Below, in pieces: positions 45,390 to 55,377 of a stretch of 64,000 nt of DNA. The DNA comes from CAWCKS01 sp963763485 (GTDB lineage Bacteria > Pseudomonadota > Alphaproteobacteria > Rhizobiales > Xanthobacteraceae), in the NCBI GenBank assembly GCA_963763485.1, contig CAVXOW010000003.1, positions 558,001 through 622,000 of the forward strand. The letters run 5' to 3'. Under the pieces are notes generated by a model, which was not told where the DNA came from, did not search any database, and was given only the letters and a program-made list of their open reading frames with translations. How positions within the stretch are numbered: position 1 is the stretch's first letter; every line of letters starts with the position of its first letter. The position numbers and the translations under genes are program-made.

Positions 45390-47489
45390 ATGCGCCCGCC
45401 CCTGCTCAATCCCCTGTTTGCGCCGGTCACCAGCCTGAGCGGCATCGGGCCGAAGCAGGACAAGTTATTCCGCTACCTGCTCGATCGGAGCGAGACGCCG
45501 CGGCTGATTGATCTCCTATTTCACCTGCCGTCCGGGGTCGTCGACCGCCGAGCGCGGCCAAAGATCCGCGACGCGGTGCCCGGGACCGTCGCCACTCTGG
45601 AGGTCACCATCGATCGTCACCGCGCGCCGCCGCCCGGCCGCTCGCGGGCACCCTTCCTCGTCTATGCCAGCGACGAGACCGGCGACGTCATCCTGACCTA
45701 TTTTCGCGCCTACCCCGGGCAGGTCGAAAAGCAGCTCCCGGTCGGGTCAAAGCGCTATGTGTCGGGCACGGTGCAGATGTACGACGGCACGCTGCAAATG
45801 GTGCATCCGGATCGGGTGATCGATGAGAAGGGTTTTGCCACCCTGCCCCTGATCGAGTCGGTCTATCCACTCACCGAAGGGCTCGCGCTTGGCTCGCTGC
45901 GCCGCGCGGCGACGCAGGCGCTGGCCAAGCTGCCATCGCTGCCGGAGTGGATCGCGCCGGAGGTGCTGAAGCGTACGGCGTTTCCGGATTTCAGCGTGGC
46001 GTTGCATCGTGTCCACGCGCCCAGCGAAATGACCGATATTCTCATCAACGGCCCTTATTGGTCGCGTCTCGCCTACGACGAGTTGCTGGCAGGACAACTG
46101 GCGTTGGCACTGGTGCGCGCGCAATTGCGGCGACCCGCGGGGACGCGCAATGCCGGCGACGGTCACTTGCGCCGCAAGATCATCGACGCCCTGCCGTATG
46201 CGCTGACCAAATCCCAGCAACAGGCGCTTGCCGCGATCGCAAAAGATTTGGTCGAGCCTGTCCGCATGCTGCGATTGCTGCAAGGCGATGTCGGTTCCGG
46301 CAAGACCGTCGTCGCGCTGTTAGCCGCTGCGGCTGTGGCCGAGACGGCGAAGCAAGCGGCCCTCATGGCGCCAACCGAAATCCTGGCTCGGCAGCACTTG
46401 CGCACCATCACGCCGCTTGCCGAAGCCGCCGGCCTGCGCGTTGCAATTCTGACCGGCCGGGAGAAGGGCAAGGAGCGCGCCGATATTCTCGCCCGGCTTA
46501 CCGCCGGCGAGATCGATCTGCTGCTTGGCACCCACGCCCTGATCGAAGACCCCGTGGTGTTCAAGGACCTCGCACTTGCGGTGATCGACGAACAGCACCG
46601 CTTTGGCGTGCGCGAGCGCCTGGCGCTGACCAGCAAGGGTGCCGCGGTTGATGTCCTTGTGCTCAGTGCGACGCCGATTCCGCGCACGCTGGTATTGACC
46701 TACTTCGGCGACATGGATGTCTCGGAATTGCGCGAAAAACCGGCGGGCCGCCAACCGATCGACACCCGCGTGGTATCAATGAGCCGGCTCGACGAAGTGT
46801 TCGATGCGGTTGGTCGCGCGCTCGACGGCGGCAAGCTGGTCTACTGGATCTGCCCGCTGGTCGATGAGTCCGACAAGATCGACCTCACCGATGCCGAGCA
46901 GCGCTTCAAGAGCCTGCAGCAGCATTTCGGCGACAAGGTCGGGCTGGTCCACGGCAAGATGCGCGCCGCGGAGAAGGACCGCGCCATGGCGCAGTTCGTC
47001 TCGCACGAAACCGGACTGCTGGTCGCAACCACCGTGATCGAGGTCGGCGTCGACGTGCCAGCCGCGAGCATCATGGTGATCGAGAATGCCGAGCGCTTTG
47101 GGCTTGCCCAGCTGCATCAGCTGCGCGGCCGCATCGGTCGCGGCAGCGAAGCCTCGACCTGCCTCCTGCTCTACAAGGAACCGGTCGGCGAGATGTCGGC
47201 GGCGCGGCTGAAAGCCATTCGTGAGACCACCGACGGCTTCCGCATCGCCGAGGAAGACCTCCGGCTACGCGGCGAAGGTGACGTGCTCGGCACCCGCCAG
47301 AGCGGTATGCCGGGCTACCGGCTGGCGCGGATCGAGGCGCATGCGCAACTGATCGCCCAGGCGCGCGAGGAAGCGATCGCCATCATGCGCGACAATCCGA
47401 AGTTACAAGGCAAACGCGGTGAAGCGCTGCGCGTCTTGCTGTACCTCTTCGAGAAGGATGAGGCGCTGCCGTTGATCGGGGCCGGTTAG
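45390..47489 (+). CDS. recG: ATP-dependent DNA helicase RecG
   Basis: A 699-residue branch-migration helicase for stalled forks and recombination intermediates. The wedge/OB domain (SLSGIGPKQDKLFRYLL, then VYPLTEGL) precedes the helicase core: Walker A QGDVGSGKTVVAL, APTEILARQH, the DEQHRFGVRERL box, SATPIPRTL, and motif VI QLRGRIGRG. The length and order are standard. It is transcribed divergently from sdhE-mfd, a common Alphaproteobacterial arrangement. Confidence 0.96.
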   Translation: MRPPLLNPLFAPVTSLSGIGPKQDKLFRYLLDRSETPRLIDLLFHLPSGVVDRRARPKIRDAVPGTVATLEVTIDRHRAPPPGRSRAPFLVYASDETGDVILTYFRAYPGQVEKQLPVGSKRYVSGTVQMYDGTLQMVHPDRVIDEKGFATLPLIESVYPLTEGLALGSLRRAATQALAKLPSLPEWIAPEVLKRTAFPDFSVALHRVHAPSEMTDILINGPYWSRLAYDELLAGQLALALVRAQLRRPAGTRNAGDGHLRRKIIDALPYALTKSQQQALAAIAKDLVEPVRMLRLLQGDVGSGKTVVALLAAAAVAETAKQAALMAPTEILARQHLRTITPLAEAAGLRVAILTGREKGKERADILARLTAGEIDLLLGTHALIEDPVVFKDLALAVIDEQHRFGVRERLALTSKGAAVDVLVLSATPIPRTLVLTYFGDMDVSELREKPAGRQPIDTRVVSMSRLDEVFDAVGRALDGGKLVYWICPLVDESDKIDLTDAEQRFKSLQQHFGDKVGLVHGKMRAAEKDRAMAQFVSHETGLLVATTVIEVGVDVPAASIMVIENAERFGLAQLHQLRGRIGRGSEASTCLLLYKEPVGEMSAARLKAIRETTDGFRIAEEDLRLRGEGDVLGTRQSGMPGYRLARIEAHAQLIAQAREEAIAIMRDNPKLQGKRGEALRVLLYLFEKDEALPLIGAG

Positions 47490-47499
47490 GCCGTCGCCT

Positions 47500-48279
47500 T
47501 CAGGGCAAATCGACCTTGGTCGTCGCTTTGCCCTGCTGTGCGAGCCGCGCGGCGGCCGCCATGTCCGACAGCGCCACCACGTTGCGCTTGTTATCGGGGC
47601 GCGCGCCGGGCTGGACCACGCCCGCCGACATGATCAGCGTCGCGGCTTGCTCGGCGTTCATGTCGATCTCGATGACCTGGCTCCTCGGCAGGTAGAAGAA
47701 AAAGCCGGTGGTCGGGTTCGGCGCGCACGGCAGGAACACCGAGATGTGCTCCTCCTTGCCCGGCAGGCTTTGGGCGATGTTCTCGCTCGGCGATTGCGAC
47801 AACAGCACGATGGACCACATGCCTGGCGCCGGAAACTCCACCAGTCCGACCTTGCGGAAGCTCGAGCCCGAACCCGAGAACAGCGTCTCGAACACCTGTT
47901 TCAGGCTGCGATAGATCGCACGCACGATCGGCATCCGGCCAAGCACCATCTCGCCGAGATCGACCAGTGTGCGGCCGATCAGGTTGGCGGTGAGGAAGCC
48001 AAGCAGCGTCAGCGCGAAGACCGCAACGATCAGACCCGAGCCCGGGATCTTGAACGGCAGGTAGGTTTCCGGGCGATAGGCAATCGGAACCAGTGGCCGG
48101 ACCAGATCGTCCACCCAGGTAACGAAGGACCAGGTCAAATACAGCGTGATCAGCACCGGGCCGACCACGATCAGTCCGGTCAGGAAATAATTGCGCAAGC
48201 GCCCGACAAAGCTCGGCTTGGCGTCGCCGGGATCGATCGGCGAAACGGTTTGCGGGGCAGAAGTATCGTTGGCGGCCAT
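47500..48279 (-). CDS. DUF502 membrane protein
   Basis: A 259-residue protein with two N-terminal-half membrane helices (YFLTGLIVVGPVLITLYLTW; GLIVAVFALTLLGFLTANLIG). A conserved soluble region follows (RMPIVRAIYRSLKQVFETL; VGLVEFPAPGMWSIVLLSQ; VFLPCAPNPTTGFFFYLP). DUF502 proteins are widespread inner-membrane proteins whose plant relatives act in vesicle or receptor trafficking; the bacterial role is unknown. I take the ATG at 48279. It is convergent with recG and is followed by nothing obvious as an operon partner. Confidence 0.88.
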   Translation of the reverse strand: MAANDTSAPQTVSPIDPGDAKPSFVGRLRNYFLTGLIVVGPVLITLYLTWSFVTWVDDLVRPLVPIAYRPETYLPFKIPGSGLIVAVFALTLLGFLTANLIGRTLVDLGEMVLGRMPIVRAIYRSLKQVFETLFSGSGSSFRKVGLVEFPAPGMWSIVLLSQSPSENIAQSLPGKEEHISVFLPCAPNPTTGFFFYLPRSQVIEIDMNAEQAATLIMSAGVVQPGARPDNKRNVVALSDMAAAARLAQQGKATTKVDLP

Positions 48280-48386
48280 TTGGTCCCACACGCTGCGCTT
48301 CGAACAAGAGCGCCCGGAGCGACAGCTAGGCTTATTTTAGCAGGATTCCGGTGCCCGTGGGGAGGCCTCGCCCGGTCCCCGCTTGC

Positions 48387-50213
48387 CTATTCAACGGTCA
48401 CTGACTTCGCTAGGTTCCTTGGTTGGTCGACGTCGGTGCCCATGATGACGGCGGTATGATAGGCGAGCAGTTGCATTGGGATTGCGTAGACCAGAGGCGT
48501 CACGGTCGCCGGCATCTCCGGCAGAATAATCGTTTCGAGAGAATCGATCGTCGCTTCCGCCGCTCCCTTCGGGTCGGTCATCAGGATGATCCGGCCGCCG
48601 CGGGCTGCGACCTCCTGCATGTTCGAGACGGTCTTTTCGAAGATGCGATCATATGGCGCGATCACCACGACGGGCATCTTGTCGTCGATCAGAGCGATCG
48701 GGCCGTGCTTCAGCTCGCCCGCCGCATAGCCTTCGGCGTGAATGTATGAAATCTCCTTCAGCTTCAGCGCGCCTTCCATGGCGAGCGGATAGCTCGTGCC
48801 GCGGCCAAGATAGAGCACGTCGGTACTCTTTGCGATGACGCGGGCAAGCCGTTCGATCTGCGGCTCCAGCGTCAACGCCTCGGTGATCAGGCGTGGCACC
48901 TCGATCAGCGCGTGCGCCAGCTTGGCTTCATCGTCGTCGCTGAGGACGCCGCGCGCTTTACCGGCGGCGACAGCAAGGCTCGCAAGCACCGCGAGCTGAC
49001 AGGTGAACGCTTTGGTCGAGGCAACCCCGATCTCAGGCCCGGCCAGGGTCGGCAACACGATCTCGGCTTCGCGGCCGATGGTCGATGTCGGCACGTTGAG
49101 GATCGCGAGCGTGTGCAGTCCCTGCTCCTTGGCATAACGCAGCGCCGCCAGCGTATCGGCGGTCTCGCCGGACTGCGAGATGACGACCGCGAGATCGCCC
49201 TTCTGCAGCGGCGCCTCGCGGTAGCGGAACTCAGAGGCGACATCGACTTCGACCGGGAGCCGCGCGAGGCGCTCGAACCAGTATTTGCCGGTGTGGCCGG
49301 CGTAACTTGCTGTACCGCACGCCACGATGCAGACGCGCTTGATCTCGTTGAAATCGAACGGCAGCTTGACCGGTAGCGCGACGCGCTCGCTTGCCATGTC
49401 GATATAGCGTGCGATCGTGTGACCGACGACCTCGGGCTGCTCGTGAATTTCTTTCGCCATGAAATGGCGGTAGTTGGCCTTGTCGACCATCAGCGCCGAG
49501 GCGACCGACTTCAGCACCTCGCGGTGGACGATCGCGCCCTGCTCGTTGCGGATCACGCTCGAGCCGCGCGTCAACACGACCCAGTCGCCGTCCTCGAGAT
49601 AGCTGATCGAGTCGGTGAACGGCGCGAGCGTGATGGCGTCGGAGCCGAGATACATCTCGCCGTCGCCGAAGCCGATCGCGAGCGGCGGCCCTTTGCGCGC
49701 GCCGATCATCAGGTCGTCCTCGCCGGCGAAGATGAAGCCCAGCGCAAATGCACCGCGCAGATGCGGCAGCGTTGCTTTCACGGCCTCGATCGGCGCAAGG
49801 CCCTTGGCGAGATAATCGTTGACCAGTTGGAGCACGACCTCGGTGTCGGTCTCGGTGGTGAATTTCACGCCCTTCTTCTCGAGCTGCTCGCGCAGCTCCT
49901 TGAAATTCTCGATAATGCCGTTGTGGACCACGGCGACGCGTTCCGTCGCATGTGGATGTGCATTGCCTTCGGTCGGCCTGCCGTGCGTGGCCCAGCGGGT
50001 GTGGCCGATGCCGGTATGGCCGCCGAGCGGCTGATCGTGCAGCCGCCGCTCGAGATTCTTCAGCTTGCCCTCGGCGCGGCGGCGCACGAGCTTGCCATGC
50101 TCCAGCGTCGCGACTCCTGCTGAGTCATAGCCGCGATATTCGAGGCGCTTTAGCGAATCGACAAGGTGCTCGGCCACCGCGCCACGCCCGAGAATTCCGA
50201 TGATGCCGCACAT
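48387..50213 (-). CDS. glmS: Glutamine-fructose-6-phosphate aminotransferase
   Basis: It makes glucosamine-6-phosphate from fructose-6-phosphate and glutamine, the first step towards UDP-GlcNAc. The 608 residues begin with MCGIIGILG (Cys as nucleophile after Met removal). The glutaminase segment has GIGHTRWATHGRPTEGNAHPH, two SIS domains follow (GTASYAGHTGKYWFE, SQSGETADTLAAL; YLGRGTSYPLAMEGALKLKE), and the C-terminus ends NLAKSVTVE. It is downstream of glmU on the same strand. Confidence 0.97.
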   Translation of the reverse strand: MCGIIGILGRGAVAEHLVDSLKRLEYRGYDSAGVATLEHGKLVRRRAEGKLKNLERRLHDQPLGGHTGIGHTRWATHGRPTEGNAHPHATERVAVVHNGIIENFKELREQLEKKGVKFTTETDTEVVLQLVNDYLAKGLAPIEAVKATLPHLRGAFALGFIFAGEDDLMIGARKGPPLAIGFGDGEMYLGSDAITLAPFTDSISYLEDGDWVVLTRGSSVIRNEQGAIVHREVLKSVASALMVDKANYRHFMAKEIHEQPEVVGHTIARYIDMASERVALPVKLPFDFNEIKRVCIVACGTASYAGHTGKYWFERLARLPVEVDVASEFRYREAPLQKGDLAVVISQSGETADTLAALRYAKEQGLHTLAILNVPTSTIGREAEIVLPTLAGPEIGVASTKAFTCQLAVLASLAVAAGKARGVLSDDDEAKLAHALIEVPRLITEALTLEPQIERLARVIAKSTDVLYLGRGTSYPLAMEGALKLKEISYIHAEGYAAGELKHGPIALIDDKMPVVVIAPYDRIFEKTVSNMQEVAARGGRIILMTDPKGAAEATIDSLETIILPEMPATVTPLVYAIPMQLLAYHTAVIMGTDVDQPRNLAKSVTVE

Positions 50214-50378
50214 GCCGGCTCAGATCTCCACCCAGACAAACGCTCAAATCAGGCTAAACAGCCGGTTTTCTGCTTAAGAGCATATCGGTGCAACTGTTAC
50301 TCAAATATTGTTGCCGTCTGAGACATCAACGCCCGCACTGACGTTTGGTTAACCCGATCGTTGCCGGTTGTGTCCGTG

Positions 50379-51504
50379 TTAACGCTGGCACTTCAACGCC
50401 GCCTTGGCCCTGAGCTTCATTTCGCGGAAACGCTCTGTTCAGCCGGGATTGATGGTCTGCTCGGAACGCTCGAGCGCCAGGGTGTTCGCGGGAACATCCT
50501 TGGTGACCACCGTGCCCGAGCCGACATCTCTAGCCGGGCATCGCGCCCGGCGGCAGGCGTGCGTAGGGACCGACAATTGCCTTGTTGCCGATCGAAGCCT
50601 CCGCGATGTGCGAGAATGACCGGATCACCACGCCATCGCCAACCGTGACGCCCGGTCCAAACACCACGAACGGCTCGACCGTGACGTCCTTGCCGAACTT
50701 CGTGTCGGCGGCGAGATAAATCGTCTCCGGTGCAACCAGCGTGACGCCCTCGGCCATGGCGGCGTCGCGCAGCTTGCGCTGCATCGCCGCCTCGGCTTCG
50801 GCAAGCTGTGATTTCGTGTTGATGCCGCGCACTTCGTCCTCCGTCGTTTCGACGACCGACGCCCTCAATTCCAGCGTCCGCGCAATCTCGACCGCATCGG
50901 TGAGATAGTACTCGCCCTTGGCGTTGCCATTGCCGATGCGGCGCAACAGGTTCAGGGCGGAGCGCCCGTCCAAGGCCATGACGCCCGCGTTGCAAAGGGT
51001 GATCATACGCTCCAGCGGGCTGGCGTCGACCTCCTCGCGGATCGCTGCGAGCCGGTCGCCCTCCATGATCAGCCGGCCGTAACCGGTCGGTACCGCTGCG
51101 CGAAAGCCAAGCACGACCACGGCCGACCCTTGGGCTAGCGGCGCGCGCAGCCGCTGGAGTGTTGCCGCCGTGATCAGCGGCGTGTCGCCGAACACGATGA
51201 GGACGTCGTCGGTGCCGGCAGCGATCGCTTCAGCCGCCTGGAGCACCGCATGCGCGGTACCGAGGCGTTCTTTCTGCACGAAGATCACGGCGTCAGGCCG
51301 CAACCGGTGGACTGTCTCTGCAACGGACTGGTGATGCGGCGCAACGACGACCGCGACCCTGGCGCTGCTGTCGCGCGGAAGATTGGCCAGCACGTGCGCC
51401 AGAATCGGTTCGCCTGCGATCGGATTGAGCACCTTGGCCAATGACGAGCGCATCCGGGTACCGTCGCCCGCCGCGAGTACAATTGAGAGGCTGGATCGTT
51501 CCAT
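50379..51504 (-). pseudogene. glmU: glmU with internal deletion in the acetyltransferase domain
   Basis: GlmU is bifunctional: GlcN-1-P acetyltransferase and GlcNAc-1-P uridyltransferase. The uridyltransferase half is intact (SIVLAAGDGTRMRSSLAKVL; FVQKERLGTAHAVL; GYGRLIMEGD; GEYYLTDAVE), as are the first hexapeptide coils. After GPYARLPPGA (about residue 321) the frame stops at 50530. The normal C-terminus appears in another frame starting GSGTVVTKDVPANTLALERS, broken by TGA and ending KLRAKAALKCQR at 50379. About 80-90 residues, including much of the acetyl-CoA site, are missing. Expected length is about 450 residues. Acetyltransferase activity should be lost unless another copy exists or the contig is misassembled. 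Confidence 0.8.
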
Positions 51505-51636
51505 GTTAGGTCAGTTATCCGAGCTATCCCCACGAAAAAAGGCGTTTTTCCATTGAGGGAGCCTGTCCCTGCGCCTCTAAGTTGATACTGCTAATATTTC
51601 ACGATTGATTCGCAACCGCACGGACCGCCTCGTCAC

Positions 51637-53027
51637 ATGGCCAAAGCCGCCGACATCAAGGCCGTCAAGCCTTTGTCCAAAAGCTTTGACGCCGACGATG
51701 AGGGCTGGCTTGACCAGCTCATCGCCGACGAAGATGAACCGGAGCGCGCGACACTGTGGCGGCTCGGTTCATGGGCCATTGCCGCAGTGGTTGCCCTGAC
51801 GCTCGGGCTGATGAGCGGGCAAGTGCCCGACAGCGCCAAGCGCTCCGCGGCCGCCGAAGCCGAACTCGCAACCCAGGCGCAGCGGATCGAGGGATTGGCG
51901 CGCGACACCAGGCAGGAGACACGACGGATCGCAGCTGCGGTCGAGACGCTCAATTCCGACCGCGATCGGTTGTTCGGTCGGATGACTGCCGGTGGAACAA
52001 AGCTCTGGATTCGGTAACGGGCTCGATCGCAAAGCAGGCGAACCGCCAGAACCGGCCGATCTCGCAGCCGACAAACCGGCCGAGCGGTCGATGGCTCCTG
52101 CGCCGGCCGCTGAAACGGCAGCTTCGCAGCCGCCCTCACCGGCAACGGTCGCAGCGGCAACGGCGGAACCGCCGAAGGATGCGCCTCCAAAGGACGTGCC
52201 GAAAGAGGTCACAAAGGACACCCCCAAAGACTTCCCGAAAGACCTTGCCAAAGACCCCAAAGACCTCCGCAAAGACCTCCCCAAGGCTGCCAACGCACAA
52301 ACCACGCCGGCGCAGACCGCACCGCCATCCGAGAGCATCGCCAGGAAGGCCGATCGCTCTGACAGCCCGCGCCAGGCCGCGCCGCCTGCCGCCAATCCCG
52401 AGACCGCTGCCGCAAGCAGCGCACCCCCCGCTCCAGGGCGCAGCCGCGCAAGATACAGACCCGGCGGCCACGACGACTGTGCCAAAGCCGGCGCCAGGCC
52501 AGCAAGTCGCCGCGACGCCGCCAGCGGTTATCACCGCGACACCACTGAATCCGTTGCCGGAGGACGCGGTCGCCACGGCAACGGAAGCCGATGTGCCGGT
52601 CGAACGCACGCAGTTCGGACTGGATATCGGCGGCGCAAGCTCGATGGCGGGATTGCGCGCGCTGTGGAGCGGCGTCCGCAAGGCCCACCCCAGCCAATTC
52701 GCGGCACTTCGACCGGTGCTGGCGATCCGTCAGAACAAGAACGGGTTCGGGCTCCAGGTGCGCGTGATTGCCGGCCCAATTCCGGATGCGGCTGCTGCGG
52801 CAAACCTCTGTGCGACGCTGGCCGCCGATAACCGTGGGTGCGAGACTACGATATTCGACGGGCAGCGGCTGCTACCGGACGCCGACGATGCAATGAAGAA
52901 GCCCGTTGCTGCTCCAAAGTCATCACGACGCAAGCAGGCCGATCGCGAGGCGACACCACCAACTCAACCGCGGCAGCCAACGGGCGGCAAATCGTCAAGT
53001 CTGTCGTCGTTGCTCGCGGTGCACTGA
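51637..53027 (+). CDS. Membrane-anchored SPOR-domain-like protein (several frameshifts)
   Basis: The parts fit one protein of about 460 residues. An acidic N-terminus with one membrane helix (SWAIAAVVALTLGLMSG) is followed by a short coiled segment (RQETRRIAAAVETLNSDRDR), a long Pro/Ala/Lys linker with repeated KD-PKD units, and a C-terminal SPOR-like domain (FGLQVRVIAGPIPDAAAAAN, CETTIFDGQRL). No single frame covers it: shifts occur near 51990, 52005, 52040 and 52445, the last in a C-run. SPOR domains bind denuded peptidoglycan at the septum. It is either a pseudogene or a region of poor sequence. Confidence 0.6.
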
Positions 53028-53071
53028 GCCCGTAAAAGGGCCGTTCCCGGCCGCTGTCGGCGCGAGAGAGT

Positions 53072-53458
53072 TTGGCGATGAACAAGGTTCCGTTCCGGTT
53101 GAGTGCGCGTCAGGTGCAATGGATCCTGATTGCCGGCTTCCTCACCGTCGGCTATGCGCTCTATCTGCGCTATCTCGCGATCGAATTCTCGCCGACAGCG
53201 CTTGCCTGCGAGGCCGGCCTGCAAACATGGCTGTGCAAGACCCGGCTTGCGGTGACCTGGCTGTTCAAGAACTCGGTGTTCGGAACGGCTGCGATGGTGA
53301 TCGCGATCCTGCATGTGATCCGGCCATCGATCGTGTTGTTGACAGCCGGCGTCATCACCGCCGGCGCCGGGATCGTGCTCTACAACATCGGCCTGTCGGG
53401 AATTGCGATCGCCCTGCTCATCCTGGGATTTGCGCGGCCCGCGCCCGAGACAGCGTGA
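53072..53458 (+). CDS. Small inner-membrane protein
   Basis: A 128-residue protein with a basic N-terminus (SARQVQW) and four hydrophobic segments, among them WILIAGFLTVGYALYLRYLA and IVLLTAGVITAGAGIVLY. Two cysteines, in LACEAGLQTWLCKT, lie in the first loop and could form a disulphide. I recognise no function. Its 3' end overlaps the convergent ndvC gene by 41 bases, and a close position to the glucan locus suggests possible involvement but proves nothing. Confidence 0.7.
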   Translation: MAMNKVPFRLSARQVQWILIAGFLTVGYALYLRYLAIEFSPTALACEAGLQTWLCKTRLAVTWLFKNSVFGTAAMVIAILHVIRPSIVLLTAGVITAGAGIVLYNIGLSGIAIALLILGFARPAPETA

Positions 53459-55100
53459 TGGCAAGCACGAGGTAAACCGCGCACGTCCAGTCCGATTGCC
53501 AGTTCGCAAGGCTTTCGTTGATTGCGATGTAGGCCACCGAAACCGCCAGCAATGCGGCAAATGCCGATTCCGCGATCTGTCTGACGCCGGTGCCGCGCGG
53601 ATTCTGAAGCGAGACCAGCGCCAGCGGCAGCACCGCCATGGTCAACGCGGCATAAGGAAAATCGCGGTAGCGTGGATCGAACACAAAGCCGAGCGCAGTT
53701 TCGCTGCCGATCGCGATCGCGATCAAAAGCACGGCTCCCAGCAACCACGACAGGGCGCCGTGCTCGCGCAACTGACGCGGTCCGACCAGTTCGATCAACG
53801 TCGGCAGCGGCTTGCCGGCAAGCAGCGCGACAGCAGCGATGAACGGCGAGACGAAGCCGGCGCCGAGCAGCACACCCCACTTGAGCGAGAGGCCGAGGCC
53901 AAGGCTCTCGACCATGTATTTTTCCAGGGCGAAGCCCAGCAGGCTGCCACCCGCCGCTGCCGAAACTGCAAGCCCGAGCCAGGCCATCAGCGGTGGTGAC
54001 CAAGGCTTGCGGCGCTGCGCCAGCCAGCCTGTGGCGAACACCAGCAGGCAGTAAGCGAGGCCCGCCGCCATCTCATAATGCCAGCGCGGGAAATTGCTGA
54101 TCGGCTGGCCGGGTGGATATTTCGGCACCCGGTTGGTCGCGTCCATCAGTCCCCAATAGCCGCCGACGGTACCCTCCAGCTGGCGCTTCCAGGGCTGATC
54201 ATACGCCTCGATCAGGTTGACGCGGAATTTCTCCGACTTTGCCAGCGCCAGGATCTCGGATACGACCCGTGCCTGGTTGGTGCGCGATGGCAGCGCTCCC
54301 TCGCGCATGCGGCCTTCGCTCGGCCAACCGGTCTCACCGATCAGGATTTCCTTGTTCGGAAAGGCGACCCCGACCTGCTTGCGGATGGAATCGACATGCG
54401 CGGCCGCATTGCGCGCGGGGATCGGGAAATCCTCCCAGTAGGGCAGGATATGGATCGTGACAAAATCCACCGCGTCGTAGACCTCGCGGTAGCGCAGCCA
54501 GTATTCCCAGACGTCGGCGTAGGTGACGGGGATATTGCCGACCTGCCCCTTCACGAAACGGATCGTGGCGGCAAGGTCCGAAGATGTCATTTCACCCCGC
54601 AACAGCACTTCGTTGCCAACGACGACGGCGATGATCACGTCCGGAAACTGTTTTGCGAGCGCGATTGAGGTCTCGATCTGGAGCCGGTTCTTCAGCCGGT
54701 TGCCGCCGAGCCAGATGCCGTGGATCACCTTGAGCCCGGCTTTCTGCGCCAGCGCCGGCACCTGATCGAGCCCGTTCTCGATCGAATAGGTCCGGATGCA
54801 ATCGGTGATCTCGGCAAGCCGCTTCAGGTCGTCGGCGATCTGCTCCGCCGAAATCTGCGTGTTGAGTTCTAGCGGCGTCTGGCCGTTGCGGAACGGCGCG
54901 TACGACACGCATTCCAGCTTGGCCTGCGGATCGATCGGCGCACGCGGCAGCGCAATCGGCAGCGCGCTCCACCACCAGATCGCGGCGATGAAGGCGAGCG
55001 CAATCCCAAGGAACGCAAATGGCGGCAGGCGACGAGAAATCGGCGATCCCTTTCGAACGAAACGCGTCGATAGCCGTTCGCGGCGACGCTGCCAAGAGTA
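53418..55100 (-). CDS. ndvC: GH17-like membrane protein of beta-(1,3),(1,6)-glucan synthesis (NdvC type)
   Basis: A GH17-fold domain (TYSIENGLDQVPALAQKAGLK, VVGNEVLLRG, LIGETGWPSEGRMREG, LIEAYDQPWKRQLEG) carries the catalytic glutamates expected of the family. It is followed by seven or eight C-terminal membrane helices. In B. japonicum NdvC (about 62 kDa) is needed for the 1,6-linkages of cyclic glucan. The true start is unresolved. A GTG at 54908 would cut off an in-frame N-terminal membrane helix (FAFLGIALAFIAAI, about 54970-55010). The frame is open to a TAG at 55101 but has no good start codon, suggesting a small indel near 55050. It is divergent from ndvD/ndvB. Confidence 0.75.
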   Translation of the reverse strand, partial: YSWQRRRERLSTRFVRKGSPISRRLPPFAFLGIALAFIAAIWWWSALPIALPRAPIDPQAKLECVSYAPFRNGQTPLELNTQISAEQIADDLKRLAEITDCIRTYSIENGLDQVPALAQKAGLKVIHGIWLGGNRLKNRLQIETSIALAKQFPDVIIAVVVGNEVLLRGEMTSSDLAATIRFVKGQVGNIPVTYADVWEYWLRYREVYDAVDFVTIHILPYWEDFPIPARNAAAHVDSIRKQVGVAFPNKEILIGETGWPSEGRMREGALPSRTNQARVVSEILALAKSEKFRVNLIEAYDQPWKRQLEGTVGGYWGLMDATNRVPKYPPGQPISNFPRWHYEMAAGLAYCLLVFATGWLAQRRKPWSPPLMAWLGLAVSAAAGGSLLGFALEKYMVESLGLGLSLKWGVLLGAGFVSPFIAAVALLAGKPLPTLIELVGPRQLREHGALSWLLGAVLLIAIAIGSETALGFVFDPRYRDFPYAALTMAVLPLALVSLQNPRGTGVRQIAESAFAALLAVSVAYIAINESLANWQSDWTCAVYLVLAITLSRARAAQIPG

Positions 55101-55128
55101 CTAGCAAGAGCACTACCAAGAGTGCCGC
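55093..55128. repeat. Imperfect 12-base tandem repeat
   Basis: Three units of the pattern CAAGAGxxCTAx follow one another in the region between ndvC and ndvD. They look like slippage products and lie where the ndvC start is unclear. Confidence 0.6.
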
Positions 55129-55377
55129 AAACAGTGCTAGCGGAGCCAGCGGCAACGTTGGCGCGCAGCGTCAAGGCTTTGCGGCTTTTTGCCGGCACAC
55201 CAAGGCGATAACGCATGCGCTACGCTGGACAAAATCGGCAAACTCCGTCATGGAATCGCAGCTGCCAACGGGCACGCAATCGCCGCAATGGCGGACCATT
55301 CAGCGCCCGTTCAGCTGGCAGGGATAAATCCGGCCTTGAGCCTCAAGCAAGGCTGCGAGGGAACGATCGGGGAGTTC

